From: Membranipora membranacea
Taxonomy: Eukaryota > Bryozoa > Gymnolaemata > Cheilostomatida > Membraniporidae
Assembly (NCBI GenBank): GCA_914767715.1
Contig: OU612069.1
Location: 15,313,387-15,377,386, forward strand
Reading direction: 5' to 3'
DNA length: 64,000 nt
In this document: in pieces, positions 37,901 through 49,900 of the stretch
How the letters are laid out: every line of letters starts with the position of its first letter
Numbering within the stretch: position 1 is the first letter of the stretch
Program-made: the position numbers and the translations under genes
Notes under the pieces: model-generated
Database searches by the model: none
What the model was told of the DNA's origin: nothing
The model's input: only the letters and a program-made list of their open reading frames with translations

Positions 37901-40900
37901 CCCTGACCTCAGAACCAACAGGACACTTTGTCTTTGTAATGTTAAACTTTCCTCCTTTTCCAGCAAGAATCTCCCGCAGCTTATCCTGGAACTTCTTCAA
38001 ATCTTCCTGATGGGAATAAAAAACAAATCACAGTGACAGATATTAAACGGTGATGGTGACGGAGTTGGTGGTAGAGTTTTAACAAGAGTTGCTCTGCGTC
38101 AATTTCATCTGAGGAATTATTCAATAAGTTGTTAAGTATGTTCAAAGGAGTTAAGCAACACAAAATGAGCACCTCATTCACCAAAATCCATTAATACTCC
38201 CTTTAATTGCCTAAATTTGTGTGGTTTGTAATCAGAAACAAACTTGCAAAAGGCATAATTACTTACAGGAGAAAGTTCACGCCTAGATCTACTCAGCAAA
38301 ACATCACTCACATCCATAACATCAGACAATCGAGTTACTTCTAAAACACATTAAAGCAATCAAATGATTTTTGCATCAGAATCAACAAGAACAAGGGGTG
38401 CAAGTGCTTCAACATCTCATCGTGGAAAGCTACCCGAACGAAATTTGAGACTACAACACCTAACGCACCAGCCGATTGGCATAGCAAGTTGATAGCACCT
38501 AACGGCGCTATCAAGCAACGACTACTCAGTCTAAACCAGCTGGGTCCAGTAGCGTGTCTTAATTGCTGATACAGGCGAAAATAATTGATTTCTTCAGGGA
38601 TTTCATCGGAAAATTCGGATCAAATCCTGTCCCAATCTATTATCTACGCAATTATTGCTTGCCCAGCCCTGAGGAATTCGAGAGTAAGCACAAATACATA
38701 CAAAGTTTTAGTGATATTAAAAAGTTAAGATGTGCAGATAATCAACCAATTTATTCCACAAACTCACCCTGGTTAACACTTCGCCTCTTTCTGAAGTTAT
38801 TGATGATACTCTCGTTCTACAATAAAAACATATAGATTTGTCATATTTCTTTCATACTTAGCTGAGATTGAGAGACCATGTGAATGATTTAAATTTTAGT
38901 CATTCTTCAAAGATGATGAATAAACTCTCCATTTGCTCAAAAGGATGTTGTGCAGGTCATGAATTACTGCGCTTAAAGTTAAGACATACGGATGTTGTGC
39001 ACTATTCCAACTCAGGGAAAAGAATGAGGATGAAAGTTTAGATCGCAGATTATTGAATGTGCTGAAGTAACCACAATTGTTATCATTGCAGTATTGAGAA
39101 GAAGGATTTTGACAGAGCATGAGGAGAATAAAAATCCCAATGTACCACTCTGAGTGAAACACTAGCGTTACCAACTCTCAAGCGTGTCAAGACGCTGTTT
39201 GCCATGAGAGTATAACCGCAAATGCGTGAAAACATGAATAAATGAGAATGAACAGGAGAACAGGAGAACAGGAGAACAAGAGAAGGAGAGAATGAGAGAT
39301 CAACTAGAACTAGTACCTTAGCGCCACACTGCACATGTATGTCCTCATAAGTAAGTCCAGTTTTAGCGAGGAACTGCCGACCGATGAATGAGTCCTGTAA
39401 GCTCTGGTATGTGCTCTGCTGTATCTGTCTCTGTGTCTCTTCATCCTCACAATCTCCCTCAAAAGTCAACAAGATATCCTCATCCCAAGGTGAACGAACT
39501 ATAAATAATGTCAAATCATGTTAATGGCTAATGGAGAAGTTTCAGAATAGTTTCTACGTTGTTGGTCAGTTTTGTCATTAACATGGTTCAGAGTTACAAC
39601 ATCACAACAATAGAAAAGACTTTTGATAACGGATTATAATGAGCCATGAAATGTAGATATTGTCATACTATATTGAACACGGACCGTTATGTTTTCCAAG
39701 AACCAAGGAGTTTTGTATCTTGTATCGTTCACATTTCCGAGCAGATTTCACAAGTAAATTGACATCGCCTGATCATGTCACACAATATTTCCAATCAATT
39801 TGAGCCTCTTATGGCTTTCTCACACAAGGAAACAACTAGCTGAAATTTAGTGAGAAGCAATGTAGAGACAAGCCCTAATACTTACTGCTGCAGTCTGGGA
39901 CATATGCATGACTGGGTCTCCATTCTCCCTGTAGAGTACAGAAGTACTCACGGACCGGTCGGATATTCTCTGGGTAGAAGGGAGCCAGTCCACTCTGACA
40001 CTGAGGGGCGCACACAGTACCAAACGACATATCATCACAGGCTAGAGCTCCATTAACTGGTACATGCAGAGGTGGGCAAGGGGTACCTGTCATCAAAAGT
40101 AGCACATCAAGGTCAATGGAAGCATTGACAATTTCATGGTCTTTATAATAATATAATGATATATAAATAGGACAAAATGAATACTTTAACATGATGGGAG
40201 ACTGAATCTGTAAAAGCCGTCAATAACACCATGTTGATAGAAATTTGTCAATAATTTTAAATATTCATCAACGTAAGTCAAGAATATGAGCACCTTTTTA
40301 GAGTAAGTAAGTCCCCTTTTAGAGAAGCACAGCCTACACTGGCTTGCTTGGTATTCTTCCCTCCTGAGAATCATGCCTTAATAATAATGACTAGTTTACT
40401 TATATACCACTCAATAGTTTCCATTAGAGGTGGACAATACATTATTACCACCCGGTCACTGGGTCCAAGCACTCAATAGCCATGCAGCAGCTCTGGCTAA
40501 TTAGTATAGGGTCACTATCCCACACAAGCCACACGCGCTTAAGGGGGCCCGTTAAATGGGGTGGACAAATAAGTCCTAGTGTAGAATACAAAAAAAAGAA
40601 GTACCTGCGCTGATACCCTTTGGATCACCCTTCCCAACTATGCTTCCGAGGTAATACCAGTGGCCATGTGCAGCAAGGGAACCCCGGCCATCATATCTTT
40701 GATCTAACCGCCAACAGTTAGACTAGGACAAGAGAATATGAGATGATCCTCATAACAAAGACTCCATAGTTTATTACTTGTATGTATTATTAAATGTAGT
40801 GGGGGTGCAATAGAGCCCCTGAATAAGGCATTTTTATACAGAATATCACCGAACACATCTGATTTTTATCCCTGATCAAACATACCAGTAACAGTGAACT

Positions 40901-43900
40901 CAAAGGTACACCTGGCCTGATTGGACGCTCCATCTGTGGCTATGTAAGTTACGGCGTAAGTGGCTAATCCAAACTCTCCAGGAGAGCTTGTGGAGTAGAC
41001 ATTCACCTGATAATTAATACAAAGGAACTTTTAACACAGAGACAGCACCAACCACCCAAATTACCCATTTCTTAGGGCTAGCGATTCTGTGGTGATTGGA
41101 GTTGTCTCATTTCAAGACATGGGCAGACAACTTTACAGCTAAAATGCATTCGACTGTTGAAACAGGATAAACATAAGTATCAAATTATAAAGTTTTAGAG
41201 GTGTGTGGGTTAGCCTGTCTTGTGTGGGTATATTTAACTCAAATCTGACCAGCTTTTTTAGGTTTGCAGAGAACTTGCTATTCCTTTCGGTGATGGTGCA
41301 GCTTTGGTGACAACAAGTGGTGCTTTATACAGTCAGATGTCACCTATCGGTAAAAATTATCATTAGATTACCGACAAGTAATTCTTGCGATAAGGATAGA
41401 TACCTTAACACCACTGTTATCAGTGAATGTTGGAGTCTCCCAAGTAACGAAGGCCTTTGTGTCTTTAGTAAATATGTAGGAGTCTTTAGTAACTGGTCCG
41501 TCGCAGGATACCACTCGAGGAGCTTCTATGTCTGTAAAGAGGTTATAGTGACGGTCGATTAAAAGTGGTTTATTAATATCAAATTGCCTTATCACACGCC
41601 ACATCTCAAAGCATGGGCAGCGAAATATTAGTTGCCTTAGGGGCACGGCCGCATTATCTGCGCAAGGCTGCTCTCTGTTTGCATGCAAGTCAGAGCACAC
41701 CTGGGGGCCAACCAAACCAGGAAGTGGATGGACTGCAGTGGGATTCAAACTCAAGACCTTCAACATTTGCATGCTAAAGGTACAGCAACTGACCACCAAC
41801 CAACTGAGTGACCCCCTGGATGCAGAGTTAACTTGTCAGCAATAGCCGTGGGGTCTTTTGGAGTCTAGAACTGATACAAAACTTTGGTATCACAGCAATG
41901 CACTAGGAAGCGACAAAGATTATTGAATATTCCCGTGAGGAACGAGTTGATGAATGTATCAAAAATGATGATAGCAGGCCATTGCATTGTAACATTGTTG
42001 TAAACACAAAACCGAATGGGATTTCATAAAAGCTGAGAATTTGTTCATGAATCTGATTAGTTTATTTTCTTTATACTCATGTCCAGTATATTACTGGGAT
42101 AATGACAAATCATAGGAATGATTTAGACCTGGGAAGTAGATATCGTCAATATCTTAGGCCGACTCGGGAGTGCATATTACTTATAAAACAAAAAGACAAC
42201 TCTGCAAGTAAAACTTTTAATGCTTTTTAGTGCCAATGATAAATACCCCAGGCAGCTTGCAGATCATCATGATGATTACACATACATCAGTTAGACATTG
42301 AACTTGCACTGTAAGTAAATTATTTGTCTATAGCTTTACCAACACTGGTGGCGTGATATACTATTGTATGTATATCTCTGATCAACAAATGGTGAAATAA
42401 TTCACTTAGCATGAGTACCTTCAGAGGGAAATTGGTGTGGCGAACCGTGGCTAATTTCATTAATGAGGGGCGTGAACATGTTAGGTACTCGTACTAAATT
42501 GATGTCAGTGTGAGCCTTACCTCTAACCGTAACTTCGAAGCTACAGTATCCGATGTTTCCAAACTTGTCAGCGTACTGATAATTCACTATGGATGTACCG
42601 ATGGGAAACTGGAATATCTCACTTACATCCACATTATCATACTGATCACTTGGTGTCTTAACTGAGACCTACAAGCATAATATGATCAATCATGACGAGA
42701 GGTTGCAAAATCTCTCCGGGAACATAAAAAGGAGAAACGACGACTTCTCGGTCCAGGAAAACAAATCATTTCAAGTTTAATATGGTAACTTCTATGTTTC
42801 CAGGTACATTACTTCTGCGTTGATGTCAAAAGTGACGTCAACATGAAACATGTATGTGAGTACAAATGCACGTATTTGGTGAGGTCAGTTAAGGGATTTG
42901 CAACCTCTCTATACTCATTTAAAATAGTGCTAGCTTAACCAAATCGCACGATTGTAAATACAACAAATATTTTGTTGGGCCATGTCTCAATTTAATAGTA
43001 ACAAAATTTTCACTGTAGTTGGGTAGTATAAACTTTCAGTGCTATCGGATTCATATGAGAAGGTAATTTAAGCAACTTTAGTTAATTATTTGAAAAAAAA
43101 CATCATCGTAACACATTTGCCATTTTATATTTGCTACGCTAAAACTTATACACAGGTTTTAATTCCCATATGCTAATCGTAATAGACTAATAAACCAAGG
43201 AGTAAATGAGATGAGTGGAAACTAAAACTTGTTTACAATGAGGTATGCTTACACTTCTGATTCTTCTTTCAATCACGGCAAGATGAAAGTTATATTTAAC
43301 TTATGAGTTCAATAAAGTGATAAAATATCAGATATAGGAAAACGTATGGTGCTTACAGTGAGAGTTGGTTTCTCGTTGGAGTTGTCTGTTGCCTCTGGAG
43401 GAGTAAGCTGGAATCTGGAATAACTCAAACCTTCCTCATTATCCAAGTACTGATGTTGAACTGAGGAGCAGGCTGCTACCACAGGGGCCTGGATATCTGT
43501 AATATGAAATTATACTCATAGTGAAAATAGCCATTTGCAACATGTGAGCCCCGATTGGTATGTGGGAGGGGGGGTTCTAAGCCCTGCCCACCAATCAGAA
43601 CCAACAAATTGGCTAAATAAGCCATATGTAACATGTCAGCCCCAATTGGTGGATGGGGAGGGGGGGGTTCTTATTGAGATTTTTAAACCAAAGAAGCGCA
43701 ATCCTGTAACAAATTTCAATGTGCTGCCTATTGTCTTATTTCATCATACTCATAGTTTGTCAATATGATGTGGAAACAAAGGCAGCACCTAAAAACAAAA
43801 ACCTATACTGCTGATCAACAAGTTTCACAAATGTCTGACAAGATCATAATAAAAAAGTGTAATAATATAGTATAATAATAATAGAGATATAACAATTATA

Positions 43901-46900
43901 TAACAATAATATGAGAATACAATAATATAATCTTTAAGAATATTAAAACTTACCGATACACTCTGGTTGTGTAGATGAGGAGTCCCAGTTACCTTGTTTA
44001 GTACACTGATACTTAGAAGTAGTACCGTCCTTTAGTTTGAATCCTGAGTTACACTGTACTGCACAGTCCATACCAAAGGGACGGGTAGCTGAAGGCATAT
44101 TACACTGAGGGATCAGATAGCCTCCATTAGCTATATCAGGTAACGCTGAACACGTCTTAGCTGTAAGAAAAGGTAATGATTGAGCCAATACTACTACAAT
44201 TTTTATTCAAGTTGAAAGATTTTAAGTATCGTTTTTTCCCAGAGTACGTGTGATCCATTTTAATTAGCACATGGTAATATGGGATCTAATAATAAACAAA
44301 ACTTAACTAATATTCATTTAGTTGGGTTGTAGCTTTTGATTTGCGTTCGTATTATCTTCAATTGAACGTCAAGGTTGGTATAGTAATGAAGGTAATGTCG
44401 TTCAAGTTTGATCCAGTGGGTTTGCATTCAGAGTTGCTCCCCCTTGCTATACACGATAAAATCAGTAGAGCAGGAGCAACTCTGTATGCAGGCAAACTGG
44501 ATCTAATGGAAAGGGTACATATGAAGAGCAGTCTATTGAGACTGCGGTAAATTTTCTGAAGAAGTTCCATAGTATTATATTTTCTGAAACACGGTTTTTG
44601 CCAGTCCAGCCGGGTCTGCTTTATAAACAAGATATGACCAAATTTGGTGGGACAACAAAAACATGTTGTGTAGCATACAATATCTTCAGTCCTGTCCATG
44701 TCTTCTAGTATTTGTGATACATATTAGTGCCAACCTGGTATTCTTTTTGTGTACCGCAAGTATGAACATGCTTACCACTCAAAAGGAATTTCGTTAATGA
44801 AAAATTTTTTTAGCAAATCCTGTGCACCATGGGGGGAGGGGGACAATAGGCGAATAGATTGGACCTCAGAATGCTATGAATCTCACATTCACCTTGTAGG
44901 GACTTTCCCAACCATAAGGGACTCTATGTAAAACTATTTGGCCAGTGAGGGTTATGTTTCTCCCACCTCAGCTAGCCAAGATTAAATGCTAGTACTGCTA
45001 GCTAACATTAAGTCATACCAAACTAGTTAAACAAAACACTAGCTAAAATTACTGCTCTGAATAATATACTGAGTCAAAGAATCTCACGTTCACATTGGAG
45101 GGATTGTCCCGACCACTGTCCATCTCCTGAGCAGATTCTGAAGGCTGAAGTACCAGATTTAGGTTTGTATCCATCGTTACACTGAGTCTGACACTGGGTA
45201 CCGTGCTGGTACATACTCAGACCTGGACTAGCCGCACACTTCCATCCCTGAGAGTTAGACACACGGGTCAGAACGGGGCAGAAAATAGCTGTAAGATAAA
45301 CAAAATAAATTCTGACTAGGTTCTTATCTACCCTTTTGCAGTTCTTTCTTCCATGCCGCAAACATGCACTGGACAGAATATGGCTGAAAAATAAAAAGAA
45401 AGAAATGTTTTTCAAAGATCATGTAGCTGTCTGCTCCTTTTTCCTCTGCGCGAAGCTTTGCAAATTAGACATTACTGACACACCCGCAATTTTGAGGTAT
45501 TTTTTGTTGACATTCATTTACTCTCCTGAATTCTCTGCATCTATGAGAGTACTAATCATCATTCTTCAAGATGAAATTGAGATTGAGAGCAAATGTAACA
45601 ATTCTAAATAATATGTTATTAATCCCCATAGGATAAGTTTAAAATCTAGGATCAATGGTGGAAGATTCCCTTACCAATGTCTAAGAAGTATTGTGCCGTA
45701 GTTTGCTGTTCAAGTAACATCCTGTTGCTAGAGATAGTTACACGGTGCTGATTGGTAGACTGCTGATTGATTTATGTAGCCTAAATATCTTCCTAATGAA
45801 TTTTGTGATACCATCAAGATGAAATTTAAGCATTGGAAGTGGGCAAATAATGGCTTCCCAGATTAAATTGACTCTTACGTTCAGAGATGCACATGCTTAT
45901 AATGTAATCTCATTCACTATGGTTCCATGCCTCGAATGAGTGGTCCACTCCGATTTTGAATTATAAATGTTAACAATTTCCATGATGGAAAAAACATGAA
46001 AAACATCTACCGCAGCTGGGACCCGAACCCGGGTCTCTCGCTTCAATACCCTTTGAAGGCATTGTGTGCAAGCGCCCTAACCATTCAGCCGCCTAATTGG
46101 CTTTATTTGATTCAACACGGTATATGTTTTCGCATCAAAAATGTCATTCGGTACAAGCGGAAGTGAACTTTAATGCCATTCCAATGGATCGATAACTCTG
46201 GAAATCATCCCGAAATCGCAACATGAGAACATAGTGAATGTCAGTGTAAAATTTCTTCTTACCAATGCATTGTGGTATAGCGTGGCTCCACTGGCCATCT
46301 GGTTTACACTGTCTGTTCAGAGTCTCCTTCTTAGCTACTTGGTGACCGTACATACACTTAAAGGAGCACTTGGACCCTGAGGTGATCTGACATGAGCCGG
46401 AGAGAGCCGCGTGGTTCTGATCTAATAACTGTGTGCTCGGAGCTGGGCATTTAATCACTGAAAAGAAGATAGTTATATATACATATACATTTTTATATAT
46501 AGTTATTTTTATTTTCACATTGATCTTTTATTATTATATTATTTATATTATATATTTATTTTTTATTATTGTATTATTTATATTATTATTTACATATATT
46601 ATTTTTATATATAGTTAATTCATTTATAAGACATTAAATACATTACAAGACATATAAAACATTAAAGGAAGACAACCGGAAACAATTCAAGACTTCTAAA
46701 AAATAAGATTTGTGAACAAAGGCTAGCATGGTTCAAAGACGCAATGTAATAAATTGATGTACTACTTTACAGAATATAAGTGAACATTTTCCTAAACACT
46801 CTTTGATCTATTGGATTGGAAAAGCAAATTCCCAGCTGTTATTTAATTATCAATATTTCGTTACGCAAGTATTCCAAACTTTAAAAACTGCACCTGAATG

Positions 46901-49900
46901 GTGTATAAGTACCGCAATTGAATACGAGAAGAATGCAGATTTTTCCTTATCGACAACAAACTCTATATAGAGCATACCAATCTCAAGCAAACGGTGACTT
47001 ACTTGTGCACGGTGGTGTCTTCTGCCTTGGATTAAGTGCGTTTACAAATCCAGAAGCGCAGATACAGTCGGCTCTGCTAGCTGAGCCTTTAGCTAAAGTT
47101 GTCTCCATCGCACCGCCACTGTTATTAGAACGAGAAGGGGTAGGACATTATCACAAACAAAGAATAGTAGAAGACAAAGACGATTATGATTGTATATATT
47201 ACAATATTCCGGAGCAATGATAGGCTACCAGTAGAGGGGAAGGAAGAAAACATCAAGTTTTGTCCATTGCTTTGGTGATTTTTTAAACCCAGTGGCTGCC
47301 CGCTTTGGTCAATTGTTAGATCTCTGTGCTGTGGTATGCTTAGAGGTAATGGTTGTTGGTAGAGGCATTTCATTATCAACCAAAGAAATGAAACTACCAG
47401 CAACTTGGGCGGTGTTTGAGTGTGTAAACCTAGACTGGGATTCAGTCAAACCACTTGGAGTTATCTACTCAGGTTGGGTGTGTCGGTTGTTAAAACCAAC
47501 CAACTAAAAAACCAAATATGAGCAGATAACTCCACACAGTAACAAACCAAAACCCGTCAGCCAATCAAAACAAAACCAAACACAAGCACATGGGTCCATT
47601 TATTCAGGTACAATAGTAGTGATACATGAGTAGATAACACCACAGAAGCAATATCCAACATCACCAATAATACAGACAAGGCCCCATTGTTGGCCTGAAT
47701 CCCAGGCTAACGTAAACCCCGAAAGAGGAACAATTAATTCGTTCATTGGTTGCAAAGCGTCTCCCTAGTTTGTTACAGATTTTCACCATTTGGATTGGTT
47801 TTAGACACGACACGAGATAACTGAGTAGTTTAGTAGATTATTGCGCCTATCTTTGTTTACTAGCATATGAAGGATAGGCGATTGACGCACTAAGCCTGAT
47901 AATAACTCATCTTATCAATAACTCATTCCCAGGCTGGCTCTTAGAAGTGCAAAATAGAGGATTCAATTTTCAAAGCCATCAAGCCAAAGGATTTTACAAA
48001 CTGGCCTTAAGATTATCAGATGCAGTTGAACTTTTGCGATATGAATATTCGCCTCACATTGCAAAGAATATTGAGAGAATAAAAGCGTATTCCCACATCC
48101 AAAAGATACAGAACAATTAATCAAGGCTGCAATGAGGGCAAATTCATGGTATCCTTAAGCTTGGTGAGGTAAAAGATTGATGGGAAAATCAAACTCATAT
48201 GGTTTAATTGGCATCAATAGATTTCTTGTCGCAGTTTGGTCACTTGTAGATCAACTACTTACGAGCATTTTCTGCAGGTTCTTCGTGCTGTTTTCTTCTC
48301 AATATACTCTCCTTTCTCACAGGCTAAAATAAAACAACATAACATAGGATGTGAGAGGTATTACAGTCATGAATGATGCATTCCAAGAAGCTCAAAATGC
48401 TGTGAAGTGAAAGCTACCAAACGAAACTCTCGCAGTTCAACCACCGCATGTACCTACTGTTCCGAATTAAGACTCAACGTTCATCTAAATGTATTGCGTC
48501 TAAAATATGTATCCAATGTCCAATCCTACATTGATCATGTGTGCAGTGATTTACTTCAGCTGTATCAGAAAGTTGGTTGAACATCATTCCATGATAAACC
48601 GCTGTTTAAAAATTTATTTAATTCCATTCTTTTTCTTTTCACACGGCCTCATTTGTCATGATACATTGGTCGATGAATGTAAGTTATACTAGAAATGGCT
48701 ACAGGCCGACAACTTTACAAACCATCTCACCTGCGCACTGGTCATATTTGCTGTTAGGAGTGCTGTATGCAAAGTTTCCAGCTTTACAGCCACACTCATA
48801 CTCCCCTCTACCGAGTGAGTCACAAGCACAGAACGCCCCTGTCCCCTTATCACATTGAGGGGTGGTACAATTACCCTCGGGTACCTGGAACAGCTGACTC
48901 CCTTGCTCTCCTGTAACAAAGAATCAAATATTTTTCTTTTTCTCTCTTTTTTTGTTTATGAAAGTTGTTAGTTTCGTTTGTTTGTTTGTGACATACTCAT
49001 ATTCATGAAAACCTCAATAAAAACGCATAATAATAATAATAATAAAAATAAAGATAATAATACTGCAGGCTGTTTTAGGCATGCTATTGTACAACATAGA
49101 TGGTGTCATTAAAACAAAGCTTGTCAACAAAGGATTTAAAAATTCTCTCTCAAATCAGAATCACAACACCATGTTTGATAATAGGGAGGCCTATAACTAA
49201 TTGGACATTAACAGGATTGTGTGATGTTACTGGATAGCCGAGCTCAAATCTGAAGTTGAGTTTGAAATTGGATTCCTACCACATTGCACAATCGAAATCA
49301 TAAGAATACACTAATATTGGTGATATCACATTAAGCACACACAGCGGTGATGTCATGTTAGCACACTTAACGGTGATGTTACAAATTGCGGTGATGTCAT
49401 ATTAGCATGTGTAGACGGATGTTGTACTAACAGATAGAGTTATGATGTCTATTAGCAAGAATCGCGGTGATGTCATATGAAGACTAGTTCATATAGTGAT
49501 GATGTCATGCACTCATAATAAAAAATTCTGAGATATTTACCTTTGTGGAAGTAGTAGGCAACGTGAGCGAAATTCTTAAAGTCCTTCAGTCCAAACAGCA
49601 TCTTCTGGCCGCGAGAATCTGTTGTGGCGAGCTTGGAAAGCTGGGTCATAAAGTCGTTGGCGGCTCCAATGGCGACAACCATAAAGTAAGATTTAGGATA
49701 CTACAATATATTGATAACTATTAGTAATTTTAAATTGGATAAGAATAAATATTCATGGTTATTTCTGTCTCTCAAATGTGACCAAAAACTTAATCGCTAT
49801 TGTCATCAATTTTGCCCCATTTCGATAATAGAAAGAAAACTCGAATTGCCATTCTGTACGCAAGGCTGAGTACCATAGATGAGTAAACTGGTAGAACTTT

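Larger units (their letters stand above)
35103..38006 (-). other. GCC2/GCC3 (ephrin-receptor-like) Cys-rich exons
   Basis: Exons 20-23. Three tandem repeats follow the pattern CPxGxY, CxxCPxGTY, CxxCPxGTTT (for example CPVGTYSLKDATITKC, CQAGKYADKVGMKAC, CPLNQYQPSIGQRQC). They lie at the same place as in vertebrate SVEP1, between the sushi and EGF blocks. Exon 21 carries the single-base frame anomaly at 37440-37442: upstream CPPG is in one frame and NYWYGATRKC onward in another. Confidence 0.85.
40886..43496 (-). other. Two HYR domains (exons 12-15)
   Basis: Each HYR is split over two exons: DIQAPVVAACSS with VNYQYADKFGNIGYCSFEVT, and DIEAPRVVSCDG with VTYIATDGASNQARCTFEFT. The IxAPxVxxC starts and the final CxFxxTV strand are diagnostic. 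The phase-1 start and end of each pair suit domain shuffling. Confidence 0.9.
43954..46457 (-). other. Three sushi (CCP) modules
   Basis: Exons 9, 10 and 11 each encode one CCP module of about 65 residues, with four cysteines and the conserved W (DGQWS, DGQWSGQ, QGNWDSS). All three exons share the 1-in/1-out phase typical of shuffled sushi exons. Confidence 0.9.

Noticed and set aside
43540-43660. Repeated ccaattggt..gggagggggg segments
   Set aside because: Looks like two diverged copies of a short intronic repeat; too little structure to define ends or family.
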